Origin: Branchiostoma floridae
Taxonomy: Eukaryota > Chordata > Leptocardii > Amphioxiformes > Branchiostomatidae
Reading direction: 5' to 3'
Assembly: GCF_000003815.2 (NCBI RefSeq)
Contig: NC_049984.1
Location: forward strand, 18,230,326 to 18,294,325
DNA: 64,000 nt
In this document: one piece after another, positions 47,401 to 57,411 of the stretch
How the letters are laid out: each line of letters opens with the position of its first letter
Position numbering within the stretch: position 1 is the stretch's first letter
Translations under genes and position numbers: made by a program
The notes under the pieces: model-generated
What the model saw: only the letters and a program-made list of their open reading frames with translations
Databases searched by the model: none
Told to the model about the DNA's origin: nothing

Positions 47401-50400
47401 TGGACAGTGAACTCATCTCCTGGCTACATGATCCGGTATTTTTCTTAGTATTTTCTATTTTAACGAATGCACAAAAGGTCAATAGATATGACAATCATCA
47501 TCAAAGTTCTTTGACCATGACCTTGATCCTAAGCAGCTATATTTTGACGTTTTTTAGGCGTTTTTGTCAGGATTTTTTATTTTGTACCGTTTTCTCGCGG
47601 TTAGACACAAAGAAACCGGTACAAAATATAAGGTCCTATAAAAACACCTAAAATACGTCAGAAATAACCTCTGCTTGGAGAGTAAATCCTAAGACATTTC
47701 CACAAAGAAACGTAACAAAACATTTCATCGAACCTGAAATTCCTTCATTAATGGTTGAATGAACGCCTGAGCCACCATATATAACTGTTGCACCATTCTT
47801 TCAAATTTTAGGAGAACAAAGACGTCATCCGGAAATGGGAGAGAAAACGCCAAGACCTGACGATAGTGGAGCAGATCGGACAGGGCCAGTTCTGTTACGT
47901 TGTGAAGGCGAAGCTGCGGATGCAGACATCGCAACACACCGTGGCCGCCAAAACAATTCGAGCCGGTAAGTAGTATAGCGCCCAGCGCCGTTACCTTTTA
48001 GCACTTTCTTTTCACCTCCATGGAATATTCATGGAGGCTATATTTTCACTAACGTTTGTGTGTGTCTCTGTGTGTGTCTGTGTGTCTGTCAACAAGACAA
48101 CTCAAGAACGGCTGGATGGATTGGTTACATACTTGGTGTGTTGGTGGGGTGTGACAAAAGCGGGTAATGATTAGATTTGGGCCCCTACCGGCTTTTCTTG
48201 GTACTGCAGCGGAACTTCTGGTTCTGATATTTTGCGTTCTGTAGCATCTTTTTTCAGGGAGCATTAAGTTAGCACGACAACATAAAGCCAATAACAAACT
48301 AACGTATCGTAGAAAATGACATTTGCAGTCGTATTCGGAAAGTCTTTTGATGCAGTCTAACATGCATTTGACGGATCCTTTAGAATTAGCTGTTGGAACA
48401 ACGAAATATTGTGTTCTACCATTCCAGACCAGGCAGGAGAGGTCGTACAGCGAGACTTCTTGAGGGAAACCAAACTTCTGTCCGACCTCCACCTTCCTCA
48501 AGACGCCTCCTCTTCTCCGTCAACCAACCAGAACATCATCCAGTTCTACGGATACGTCTTGGACAAAGGTAAGACTTTCCATACTGTGCCCAGAAGTATG
48601 TTAAGTACTCGCTGGTGACCTGCAGCTGGGATAGCGGCTATAGGTGTGGCTTGGTCAATGGTCATCGTAGCATTAAGTTTGCAGATTATTCACCGGGCCA
48701 TAACGTTTCATTGGACAAAGTCAGAATACTGGACACTGAACAAACCTACTGTAAGAAGTATAAAGGAGGCCAGATTCATCAGGGCACTCCAGCCATCACT
48801 GGATAAGTTTGCAGATGTTTTGCTAGTTTTGCAAATGTAAGCAAGCACATTTCAATTTCATATATATATCATATATACATCCAAATATTTATACCCTTGT
48901 CCTGTTGGGACTAATCTGAATGTGTAACCATATATGGTGTCTTTAATTTTCTTTCCATTTGCGTCGTACAGCACGTGTGTACCTGTTGGTTGAGTACGCA
49001 CCTTACGGAGATCTCCGGAACTACCTGAGCTCGTGCCGCCACCGCTGCCAGTCCTCCGGGCCGCTGGGTGTGACCGCCGAGCAGGACCGGGAGTTCCTGC
49101 GGTTCGCACGGGGAGTCGCCAACGCGCTGGCAGAACTGAAGAGAAAGAAGGTGACAGAAGCTAAAACGTTTCGCTATCATGAAAGTTGCAATCTACAATA
49201 TAAGTCTAAGGGGGGGATATAAACTTAGCCACGTTTGGGATTGTGTTCTCGCCGGAAAAGCGCCACCTACATCGGCTACATATATCGACGAGAAGCAGAA
49301 CTCCAGTCAGAATATAAGTATGCCAAATGTGACTTTTTGATAAGCTTTTGCATGTTATGGGCACTCTTTGCTAGTTTTCTTCTTACGCAGAGGGATATTC
49401 AATGTGACACCTCGTGAAAAACTGCTACTTGTAGATTAACCCTTAAACTGCCAAGCCCTGATAGACCATTTTCGTGATCTTTAGAATATTTTTCATTAAC
49501 TGAACATTGAATTTTCCAGGTGGTCCACAGGGACGTTGCTGCCAGGAACGTGCTGATCTCTGCGGACAGGGAGGCCAAGATCTGTGACTTCGGGCTGGCC
49601 AGGGACATCTACACGGAGTCGGAGTACGTCAAACTGTCCAACGTGAGTAATACATTCACAACTTACAAAAATGTTCACTCTTCATTAGATATCATAAGCC
49701 TCTCCGACTTCACTCAGACCAGTTGATACTACTTCTGTTAAATAGAAACGGTTGAATCTATAGGTCTGATAGGAAAATGTATACGGTACAAGCCGAACCT
49801 AGACATTGATGAAGTAGGAGAAAACTCTTATGTCCATTGACTAAGTGAACCTTTTTTGTGTCTTCAGCAACAAGGAGATGACGGCCCCCTGCCGATCCGC
49901 TGGATGGCGCTCGAGTCTCTCCAGGACGGAGCCTTCACCTACAAGACTGACATGTAAGAAATTGTTATTGTCTCCATGATATGGGGGTGTTGTTTGGGGT
50001 GTGCCTGTGTGTCTGTGTGTGTATTTGTGTTTGTCAAAAAGATATGTGAATATTAACTAAGATCATTTATTTCTTTTCAGTTGGTCGTATGGAATCTTGT
50101 TGTGGGAAATCGCTTCTCTTGGTGAGTAATAGTTTTCAAAACTTTGCTGTGTTGAATTGCTTTGACTTACACTGGGGGAAAGGGTATCGGATGTAGCCAT
50201 ATCCGAGCAGGGATATTTGCGTATTTGTAACAAATGCTAGCGAATGCAAACGGATTCGAGTTGGATCCCTAAAATATCCGAAATTTGGATTTTTGGGATC
50301 CGGAATGAAAAGACTCAAACATATCCCAAAATGGGATTTTCCACGGATGCGAAGTCGTTTTTTTAGGGATTTCTTTGAATACCTGGAATGATCGGATCGC

Positions 50401-52302
50401 AAAGAATCCCCAAACGGTATTTCCCTCGGATGCGAAGTCGTTTTTCAAAGGATTTCTTCGAATACCTGGAATGAACGGGTCCCAAAACGGCCTTTGCCGC
50501 GGATGCGAAGTCGTTTTTATAGGATTTTCCTCGTATATTTGTCATGGTCGGATCCTAAAGAATCCCAATATGGAATTTGCCGTGGATGCGAAGTCGTTTT
50601 TTCAGGATTTTCCTCGTATATTTGGCATGGTCGGATCCTAAGAAATCCCAATGCGGCATTTGCCGCGGATGCGAAGTCGTTTTTTAGGGATCTCTTCGTA
50701 TGATCAGATCATAAAGAATCCTAAACGGGATTTTCCGCAGATACAAAGTCACTTTAATGAATTTTCCGCACATTTGACAAATCACAATATCATGTGTGCC
50801 CAATTACTTTCTTATAAAAGGCTAACACGATTTGAAATAGAAAAGAATGCACAGAATAATCTTATTCTAAACCAGTCCTGAGAAGAACTAAACGACGTAA
50901 TGTCATCGAGGCCGAATCCTGTCTGCCACATGATATGTATACAGATACAATATTGCAACAAGAATGGGTAATACCAGGTATGTACAGAGAGTCCCTGTTA
51001 TCTAATTATGTTAAGGGAAAGTTGAATCCTTTAACCGCCAATATCACATGACTTCTTATACTTCCAAATAGAATATAGGATCAAACGTGAATACAATTTA
51101 ACTTTTATGTAAAGCTGACATGGGAGTCTGTGGCTAATCTTGCTTCTACGAATATCTGTTTCTATTACAAATCAAAGTCTTCGCGATGTCCAACTCTAAG
51201 GAATTTCCACATCCGGCTACAGGATACAGATAGTGAATCCAGCTTGTAAAGTACAACTAACATGACTTATAGTACTAGTATCAGTATGTACAGCTTCTCG
51301 CAACAGCACAAAGTCTCCTTTCTACTAGTGACAGTGCTTCTCTTCTTTTCAGGCTAGTTACGCCCTGATCCCTCCCAGCTCAATTCCTTCTGTGCCCTTC
51401 CTGTAGTCCAGTGTTCTCCCAGCTGTTGACACAAAACAAAAACATGAAACAAAACGGCGCCACAGACATTACATGTACAGTATATGTCTTTGATTAAACG
51501 AAACCTTCTCACGATCACTTCAAAACTCACTATTTTGCGGTTCAAGTCTTCCACACGTTAACGTTTGACCTGATATATTCCAGGTGGGAGACCTTATCCA
51601 GGCCTGTCCGCTGACAAACAGCTGATCGACTGGCTATCGGCCGGGAAGAGGATGGACCGACTGGACAGCTGCCCTGACCACATGTACGTTTCTTGTTCTT
51701 TTACGTTTATAAAAAAAAAACAAGAATTGACAATCTTAGTTGCAGTTTTAGTCAAATCATGGATTGGATAAGTGACGTCAATGAGACATCATTGTGTATA
51801 CATTAGAACTAGGCATTACACATACATTCAAGTAGCTCAAATGCCAGTATACTAACTATGAATGAAGCAAATCTAAAAGGTATGGAGGAATCATGGCACC
51901 AGCATACTTGAATATCACTTCTAATAAGTAACTTACCAATGGCTTCACCTGTCCGATAATGTAGTGACAAAAGTCGTACCAAAGGGGCAATGTTCGCGGG
52001 ATTTAGTTTTTACGGTATGGAGAAAATAGAATGTTTGCGTGGTTGAAAAAAAGGGGTGGGCGGACAGAAGTAAAATTTAACTTTTGTGATGGTTTTAAGT
52101 TCACGGTGAAGAAATCAAAGCAAAAATTACGAACATAAAACCACAGCAAATATTTTCCCCATTAATGTACTTTAATAAATCCCCATTCTATCGCAGGTAT
52201 AAAGTCATGCAGAAGTGTTGGATGAAGGACCCGGCGGCTCGGCCCGACCCCACGGACCTCGTCCAGGACATGGACAATCTGGTCAATACCAGCGAGGAAT
52301 CG
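34757..52302 (+). CDS. Receptor tyrosine kinase: (cadherin-like + unknown + EGF)x2 - Ig - TM - kinase
   Basis: Twenty-seven coding exons join in frame with GT-AG introns from ATG 34764 to 52302, giving exactly 1183 codons before the probable last exon. Order: signal peptide (1-24), module 1 (43-404), module 2 (405-725), one Ig domain (726-822), membrane helix (about 828-850) and kinase (about 890-1183). It should be a single-pass surface receptor that phosphorylates tyrosines after ligand or homophilic binding. All catalytic residues are present, so an active kinase is expected. The kinase resembles the FGFR/Tie/VEGFR branch ([24 protein letters not shown]), but cadherin plus EGF plus Ig matches no vertebrate receptor I know. 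RET is the only familiar kinase with cadherin-like repeats and it lacks EGF and Ig. The stop codon is not visible; it probably lies in the gap at 52540-52745. Confidence 0.9.
36107..39436 (+). CDS. Receptor kinase ectodomain module 1 (7 exons)
   Basis: Exons: 36107-36367, 37009-37119, 37435-37542, 37743-37869, 38055-38191, 38631-38844, 39308-39436. The first carries five NGTT repeats, each a glycosylation sequon. The next two carry cadherin signatures: [13 protein letters not shown] ... YDLNVSV, then [17 protein letters not shown], the usual strand plus VNDxxPxF end. Then come about 160 residues of an unrecognised Cys-poor domain ([32 protein letters not shown]). The last exon is an eight-Cys EGF of the Tie/MEGF type ([10 protein letters not shown] ... 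CVCQNGATC). Exons of the unknown domain are almost identical to those of module 2. Confidence 0.88.
36251..36323 (+). repeat. Coding 12-bp repeat (AAYGGYACCACY), five units
   Basis: Five Asn-Gly-Thr-Thr units, one pair separated by Asn-Ala, in the receptor's first ectodomain exon. Each unit is a potential N-glycosylation site, and the Thr pairs could take O-glycans. The matching exon of module 2 lacks it. Confidence 0.9.
36769..36905. repeat. Hairpin element with CCTCTGCTTGGAGAGTA end, copy 1
   Basis: TTTTTATCGGG...TTTCTATTTTGTA...ATCTTGCTGT and its complement ACAGCAAGATA...ATAGAAAACCCGATAAAAA form a hairpin at 36769-36862. About 30 bp later comes AACCTCTGCTTGGAGAGTAT. The same end motif follows a different hairpin at 47545-47685. 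It lies in an intron of the receptor gene. Confidence 0.65.
39778..39820 (+). ncRNA. Hammerhead-ribozyme-like motif C (receptor intron)
   Basis: TTGCC pairs with GGTGA (stem I, 5 pairs with two G-U). CTGAAGA and GAAA form the core, GGTGA-(7-nt loop)-TCACC is stem II, and GTC is the cleavage triplet. There is the same extra A before stem II as in motifs A and B. It lies in the sense strand of the intron between EGF 1 and module 2, so it would be present in the receptor pre-mRNA. Confidence 0.65.
39862..40764. mobile_element. Inverted-repeat bounded insertion beside hammerhead C
   Basis: GTAACATCCATTGGCATAAT ACCGGTCG near 39870-39897 is matched by its complement CGACCGGT... GACCGGTATTATGCCAATGC ATGTTAC near 40734-40762. 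With the adjacent hammerhead this looks like a rearranged Penelope-like relic. No reverse transcriptase was seen. Confidence 0.5.
40880..44871 (+). CDS. Receptor kinase ectodomain module 2 (8 exons)
   Basis: Exons: 40880-40914, 41188-41295, 41960-42064, 42620-42727, 43002-43128, 43327-43463, 43912-44125, 44743-44871. Splice phases match module 1 exon for exon. The cadherin-like part ([31 protein letters not shown]) has diverged from module 1. The next three exons and the EGF exon are nearly identical to it. The counterpart of the glyco-repeat exon is short here (36 codons instead of 87). The donor after 43463 reads GTCGGT, weaker than the GTTAGT of module 1. Confidence 0.88.
41334..41760. mobile_element. 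Dispersed GT-core repeat family, copy 3
   Basis: A short palindrome ACCTCCATAAAAATGGAGGT is followed by a (GT)n tract, AACTCTAGAACCTCTGGATG GATTGTAA, AAGATGAAGGTCATGG and GGGCCCCCTAGCAGCTTG. It lies in a receptor intron. Confidence 0.7.
42297..42550. mobile_element. Dispersed repeat, copy 2 (partner at 9520-9745)
   Basis: GC-rich intronic insertion sharing the blocks listed for the partner, ending ACGGGCACCGGTGCGATTGA. Confidence 0.65.
43529..43677. repeat. Foldback MITE with nested inverted arms
   Basis: GAGCGCCGGCGTTT pairs with AAACGCAGGCGCTC, and inside it TGATTCGCGATTTT pairs with GAAATCGCGAATCA. It lies in a receptor intron. Confidence 0.7.
44196..44412. mobile_element. MITE with TACTGTAAATGC ends
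   Basis: TACTGTAAATGC at the left and GCATTTACAGTA at the right enclose repeats of TTCGCGGTGGTTTTAAGTTC and complements such as AACCACCGCGAA. A decayed relative (GTTCGCGGGATTTAG, GGTTTTAAGTTCACGG) lies at 51990-52165 in another receptor intron. Confidence 0.75.
45031..45588. mobile_element. DNA element with about 24-bp inverted ends and an internal tandem duplication
   Basis: AAAGCACAGCCCGCCGTATG TGCA at the left matches the complement of the right end TGCACGTATGGTGGGTTGTG CCCT. Inside, about 258 bp beginning CTCCGTACGAAC occurs twice (45120, 45378). The sequence is unusually rich in CGTACG. It has no transposase. Confidence 0.7.
45776..46676 (+). CDS. Receptor kinase Ig domain (2 exons)
   Basis: Exons 45776-45941 and 46555-46676 encode an I-set-like domain: strand B Cys in INITCHS, Trp in LTWAKDG, and strand F GGEYQCIV, ending [11 protein letters not shown] before the membrane helix. 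The intron splits the domain in phase 2 at Asn-His-Val. One site NIT could be glycosylated. Confidence 0.9.
47281..47435 (+). CDS. Receptor kinase transmembrane exon
   Basis: The membrane helix is [20 protein letters not shown] then AYLFM, followed by the basic stop-transfer RKKK and a short juxtamembrane segment ending WLHDP. It ends phase 0 at a GTATTT donor. Confidence 0.92.
47545..47685. repeat. Hairpin element with CCTCTGCTTGGAGAGTA end, copy 2
   Basis: TTTTTATTTTGTACCGTTTT and AAACCGGTACAAAATA form the hairpin. AACCTCTGCTTGGAGAGTAA follows about 35 bp later, as at 36769-36905. Confidence 0.6.
47812..52302 (+). CDS. Receptor kinase catalytic domain (8 exons)
   Basis: Exons: 47812-47965, 48428-48568, 48972-49150, 49520-49642, 49868-49953, 50081-50121, 51584-51683, 52197-52302. 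Glycine loop GQGQFCYV (896-903); ATP lysine in VAAK (920); helix-C Glu in FLRETKLL (938); hinge VEYAPYGDL; catalytic loop HRDVAARN (Asp 1036); DFG Asp 1054; activation loop DIYTESEYV with two candidate tyrosines (1062, 1067); then [34 protein letters not shown] replaces the commoner HRDL, and AAK replaces AVK. The kinase insert is short. The last visible exon ends at a GTAAAT donor. Without splicing it would read four more residues to a TGA. Confidence 0.93.
48016..48240. mobile_element. Dispersed GT-core repeat family, copy 4
   Basis: Palindrome CTCCATGGAATATTCATGGAG, then a GTGTGTCTCTGTG tract, AACTCAAGAACGGCTGGATG, GGGCCCCTACCGGCTTTTC and GTACTGCAGCGGAACTTCTG. A shorter piece of the same kind (CTCCATGATATGGGGGTG plus a GT tract) is at 49970-50060. 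Confidence 0.65.
50240..50730. repeat. 83-bp tandem repeat, five to six units, in a kinase-domain intron
   Basis: GGATGCGAAGTCGTTTTT recurs at 50345, 50428, 50501, 50584 and 50667 (spacings 83, 73, 83, 83), with AAAGAATCCC(A/C) and GGTCGGATCCTAA as other landmarks. It lies between the exons at 50081-50121 and 51584-51683. Confidence 0.9.
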
Positions 52303-52539
52303 GTAAATAACATATGATTGTTGTTTTGTTTTTTAAATTTATTGTAAGCTGTCAAATCTGTACAAAGAGCAGAAGAACAAAAATGTATCGTACACTTCAT
52401 CTTTTAGTAGTTTCGTAGTTTCATATCTTTCCATCTTAACCAAGACACATATATAGAATACTTGGTGATTTTCAGCAAAGTAATATAACATTTGTTAGAT
52501 CCCAACAAAACATTATCCTCAGCAATATCTATTCTACCC

Positions 52540-52745
52540 NNNNNNNNNNNNNNNNNNNNNNNNNNNNNNNNNNNNNNNNNNNNNNNNNNNNNNNNNNNNN
52601 NNNNNNNNNNNNNNNNNNNNNNNNNNNNNNNNNNNNNNNNNNNNNNNNNNNNNNNNNNNNNNNNNNNNNNNNNNNNNNNNNNNNNNNNNNNNNNNNNNNN
52701 NNNNNNNNNNNNNNNNNNNNNNNNNNNNNNNNNNNNNNNNNNNNN
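52540..52745. other. Assembly gap (206 N) probably hiding the receptor's last coding exon
   Basis: The last visible kinase exon ends with a splice donor at 52303, and the sequence after the gap looks like 3' untranslated DNA with a poly(A) signal. The stop-codon exon is most simply placed in the gap. Confidence 0.5.
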
Positions 52746-53222
52746 TGCGTATATAACCGTAACGTCCATGATTATATATATAGTGTCAGTGTGTGATGTC
52801 GTTATGACTCCTAGTGTCAAGACTAGTCTTATAATGCTTTAATTTTACAATCATACCTATTGCATGAATCAGAATGCTTAAGCTTGTAACGTTATTCATT
52901 TATTGTTTAAGATTTGGAAGATGGGCAGTTACAGTGTTTTGTGCATTTAACTTTAATTGATACTAATAGATATGTACATAGGATTGTTTCATTGCATTAA
53001 TGACTATTGAATGTTCACAACATGATAATGTTGGATACTATAAGTAGAATTGAATGCAGAATGTATGTTTTATGGAAAATCTATCAGACTGACAGTTAAC
53101 TATTAACATTTTACTTTTTACTTGTAAAATATTGGAATATTAGGCTTTGGCTACTGAATGTCGCTGCCAGACTGTGTTCAACTTTGTTTTGATCTGTTCA
53201 TCAAAAATATGTAATAAAAACA
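52746..53222 (+). terminator. Probable 3' untranslated end of the receptor gene with poly(A) signal
   Basis: AT-rich sequence without open frames ends in AATAAA at 53213-53218. Confidence 0.5.
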
Positions 53223-53716
53223 TAAAAAATTCAACTGGTTGTTGTTTCGTTGTTGTTTCCTGTGTGTTGTATTTACTCTAGTGTTTTGACCTTCTCGTTC
53301 AGTAAACCTTCGTTGAAATGCCAACGTAACCTGCGGTATTATAAAATAATCTGACGTGTATGAATCAACTTTGACCTGTAACCTCTAACCCGTACCAGAC
53401 ATACCGGCCGGCCGGGTCTGTATGTTTGCGGGCGTTCCGCCTCAATACACCTGTATTAAAGGTGAGGTTAATGCGTAAAACTGTCTAAAAATAATACATT
53501 ACTACTGTCCTAGCTGCAGAATGATAATGAATTGAGAGGAAATACCAAGAGAAGCGTTATGTTACGTAAAACTTGTGCGTAATGGTATGAGTACAGTGGG
53601 AGGGGGGCGGTGCCGACATGATGTACTCTGTGTATCACTAGTTCTGGATGAACAGCGATTGGGACAAGGAGCCTGTTTTGTATTCTCCAAGCAGAGGTTT
53701 AGGTCTTAGTACAGTG

Positions 53717-54447
53717 GCAAGGCTACGAAAGTCACGGGTTCCTCACTGGGCGTCCAGTGACGAACGTATATTCAAAATGGCGTCGTCACTGGACGCCCAG
53801 TGACGACGAAAGTTCGTCAATGGTTTCCCAGTGATGAATTGCTTTGTTGCAGTGATGAAGCTCTCTCGTTACTAGAATTCCAGTGATGAACCTTTACTCG
53901 TCACTCGGTTTCCAGTGATGAACTCCAATCGTCACTCGGAACCCAGTGATGAACGTCATTCGTCACTGGCCATCGAGTGCGGAACCACCGAAGTCACCGG
54001 TTCCTCACTGGGTTTTCCAGTGATCAGTGACTCTTCGTCACTGGACACCGAGTGATGAATTTATTTCGGCACTGGGCTTCCAGTGACCACGTCCTAATAG
54101 CACCGGAACGTTCCAGTGCTGAGTTCGATATGCAACAAAAACACATGTCGCCATAGCCTGTTCCTGTTAGATTTGGTCCGCTGTACCTAAAGGTCGCCTA
54201 CTCAGTGTGTGTTTTTAATCTGTTCATGGCCTCTGTTCTTTGTCTGGTCCGGAAGTGTATCTTTATCCATCTTGGCTTGTTCAAATTCATGGTTTCCAGT
54301 GCTGATTCCGGTAAACCAGTGACGAAGTTCCTCATCACTGGAAAACTAGTGACGATAAATATTCCCCACTGGTAAGCCAGTGACGACGCGACTTCATCAC
54401 TGGAAACCGAGTGATGAGAAATTTACCCGTGACTTCGGTAGTTTTGC
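53717..54447. mobile_element. MITE with 9-bp target duplication and palindromic interior
   Basis: The terminal repeats GCAAGGCTACGAAAGTCACG GGT (53717-53739) and its imperfect complement (54425-54447) are flanked by AGTACAGTG on both sides (53708-53716 and 54448-54456), a perfect 9-bp duplication. The interior is an array of palindromes CACTGG...CCAGTGATGAA about every 30 bp. A 9-bp duplication is typical of Mutator-like elements. There is no coding capacity. Confidence 0.85.
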
Positions 54448-54698
54448 AGTACAGTGATCGGGAAGTACTAAGAGAGTAATCGGTTTTATCATTGACAAAA
54501 TTTGTCGAGGACTAAAGCACAGGTAGCCACCATCCCCAAAGATAGATTTAATTGATATCTTTAGATACGTTAGATATGCTAACGTTACGTAACCAACATA
54601 ATAACGTGTTGTTATTGATTCAGCTTGCTTTTATCAATGTTCTGTTATCTAAATACATTAGGAACTGGACAAAACACAACAGTGAAGAGGGGACAGCC

Positions 54699-57411
54699 AT
54701 GATGGACGTCATGTCAGAGGTAATCAGCTTTGTAGACAAGATTAAGACTTAGTACATAGAGTGCAACTGATGTTTCTACTAATGTAACACTATAATCACT
54801 GTACAGTAGCATGAATATACTAGTAGTGCTACCGCAAACTGAAAACCACTGAAAGCACTCCATTTTCCCCGTTTCATGAAATTAAATCGCTGCAAACTTA
54901 GAGATATGTACAGTAGATAGCAATGTATCATTAAACAAAATTTACCATTTTGTTTGTCATGCTAGGGTTCTTTCAATAGTGGTTTCAACTAAAGTTGCAT
55001 GTAGTTATGACACTGTACAAGCAATGAAGAGTGGAAGTGAATGTTTTGTATTCAGCTCTTCTGTATTCAAGCTTGCACAATGCATCCTGTAATTATAACA
55101 GTGGCTTGAAATCTTATTGTCTCTGAATCTGATGTTTGTTACCTTTCAGTGGCTATCAGGAAACCAGCCTGATGGTTTGAGTCCTTCAGAAAGTGGAAAC
55201 CTCACAGATAGATCCACATGTGACACTACTCCGCACAGAGAAACAAGACTTACAACAGGAGAAGATCTCCAAGGGGGCTCAGAGAGCTCCGACAGGAGAC
55301 AGTGTACTGGGAAACATGTCATTGTACCACTTCACAATTCATCTGGTCCAAAAATGTACTACAAGTGTGAAAATTGCTCCTTCATCTGTGTGGAAGTTTC
55401 TAAGCCAGAGATACTTGAAACTTCAACAGAAGGAAAAGGTAGCAATGTTTCTGTGTTGCTGCAAGATTCAAATGAAGAAGATGCAGAAGGTGTTGCTAGT
55501 TGTGACAACAGTGGAGGAGAACGCAAAGGAGAGAAGAGGACTCGTACAAAAGGGTTCAGATGTTCCCTCTGCAAGTCTGATGTCACGTTCCTGAGTCTTG
55601 CTGCACTACGGCAGCACAGGAAGGACTCCCATGGGAGCAAACCTACTGACAAACAACCAAACAGAACAACACAGCAGCAAGAGATGAAGCAAGAGTTAAG
55701 AGCAAGATCAAAACTTTCACAAAAATCTGAGTCTTCCGTGGAGCAAAAAGAGAGGGCAGGTCAAAGACCAAAGAATCACAAGCGAACCAAAGACGTGAAG
55801 TGTCCCGTGTGCCACAAACTAGTCCCACACAGCATGTCTCTGAACAGACATCTGCACAGTCACAACAAGACTGCTGAGTGCCTGTTGTGCCACAGTAAAT
55901 TCCAGGATAACACTGTACTGAAAACCCACATAGAGAACCTCCACATGACCTGGGTCCCCTCTTCAGAACCTCAGGGCCAAAGTCCACCAGTAAGTTCCTC
56001 AACATGTATGATAGGAGAAGCAACATGTAGTAGTGTTCAAGACCACACAGTAGGTAATGGTGGACTCACAATGGCATCCATTCAGGGAGTAATTGAAAGT
56101 ATGAACAGCGGAGAAAATCTCAGGCCAGGCAGTGTTGATACTGACTTGGGACGAGATCCCGCCGAGGTGTTCTCTCAGCTTCTGTCAAGCGGAGCCATAC
56201 TGGGCGGGGATACAGCTAACCAGGATGTATTAGGGGGTAATATTAGATGGGAAAGTCTGACTCAAACACAGAATTGGTCAGACATAAGATTTCCTGAAAA
56301 TTCACCTGACAAAGCAGAAGTCACAAACCCTAAGGAAAGTACTAAAACTAAGATGACTTGTACTCACTGTCAAGCCAGGTTCACAACATCCTGTCAGCTA
56401 AGTCAGCATCTATCCAGCTCTCATGGCCTTACAAGGAGGTTCCGGTGTGAGGATACCTCCTGTAGGAAAGTGTTCGACACCATAGAAAGTTTTAAGGAGC
56501 ATACAGCTGTCCACAGTCACAAGCCTTACAATTGTAGGACATGTGAAAGCTGTTTTGTAAGCAAGATGGAGTTACAAAAGCACCAGGCCAGTGAACACAA
56601 GATTGAGAAAGGGGTGAAGCTGACATGGAGAGACTATGCGAAGTATTCCTGTCCGAACTGTGTGTTTCGTAGCAGGGGTTACAAGGCTTTGCAAAAACAC
56701 CTGGCTGAGGAGAGTCACAGCCACATGTGTAAGGTGTGTGGGAGGATCTGTACCAGCAGGGAGCTTCTCAAAAGTCACATGGTCAGCCACAACGACCAGA
56801 ATTCTTTCCTGTGCGAGGAATGCGGAAGAGGTTTCAAGTCCAGCGACGCTATGAGACGTCACCGCTTGCAGAAGCACTCGGAGCAGCGGAACCACATCTG
56901 TCCTCACTGTGGACTGAGATTCAAGCTCAGCAACAAGTTAGGCAGACACATCAGGACAGTGCACGCCACTGACAAACCCCACAAGTGTCACCTGTGCGAC
57001 AGGGCGTACACGCGCCGGGACAAGCTCCGGGACCACCTGATGACCCACACCAACGAGAGGCCATACAAATGCTCGTACTGCTCGTTGGGATTCAACAGGA
57101 AGGATCATCTGAACGATCACGTCAAGCTCCACACGGGAGACTTCAAGTTCCACTGCAACAACTGTGGCAAAGGTTTCACCAGGGAGAAGTATATGAAGGA
57201 ACACAAGTGTACAGGACGGTCCCAGCCTAGGACTACCCTTGTTATGGCCCCACCCTTACCACAGTTACACCTCCCAGTGGTGACCATGGATGGTACAGAG
57301 AGCATGGAGGCTGCTAATGCAACCTTCACAATCTCCAGAATGGCATGGACTGAGTTTAGCTCACAAGCCTTTGAGTTGGGCCAAGGACAAGGCTCTATCA
57401 ACTCAAAATAG
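54699..57411 (+). CDS. C2H2 zinc-finger protein, 760 aa, 13 fingers
   Basis: Exon 1 (54699-54719) encodes MMDVMSE and ends phase 0 at GTAATC. Exon 2 (55150-57411) begins WLSGNQPDG after a TTTCAG acceptor and runs to TAG. Thirteen C2H2 fingers: one near residues 145-170, two adjacent ones near 225-280, then ten from about 420 to 690. The last ends HKC instead of H-H. Only the fingers near the C-terminal end have linkers close to TGEKP (HTNERPYKC, HTGDFKFHC). The N-terminal part and the spacer between fingers 3 and 4 are polar and probably disordered. A nuclear, sequence-specific DNA-binding role is inferred. No KRAB, BTB or SET domain was seen. The acidic start could suit protein contacts. Family assignment is not possible by eye. 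Confidence 0.88.
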
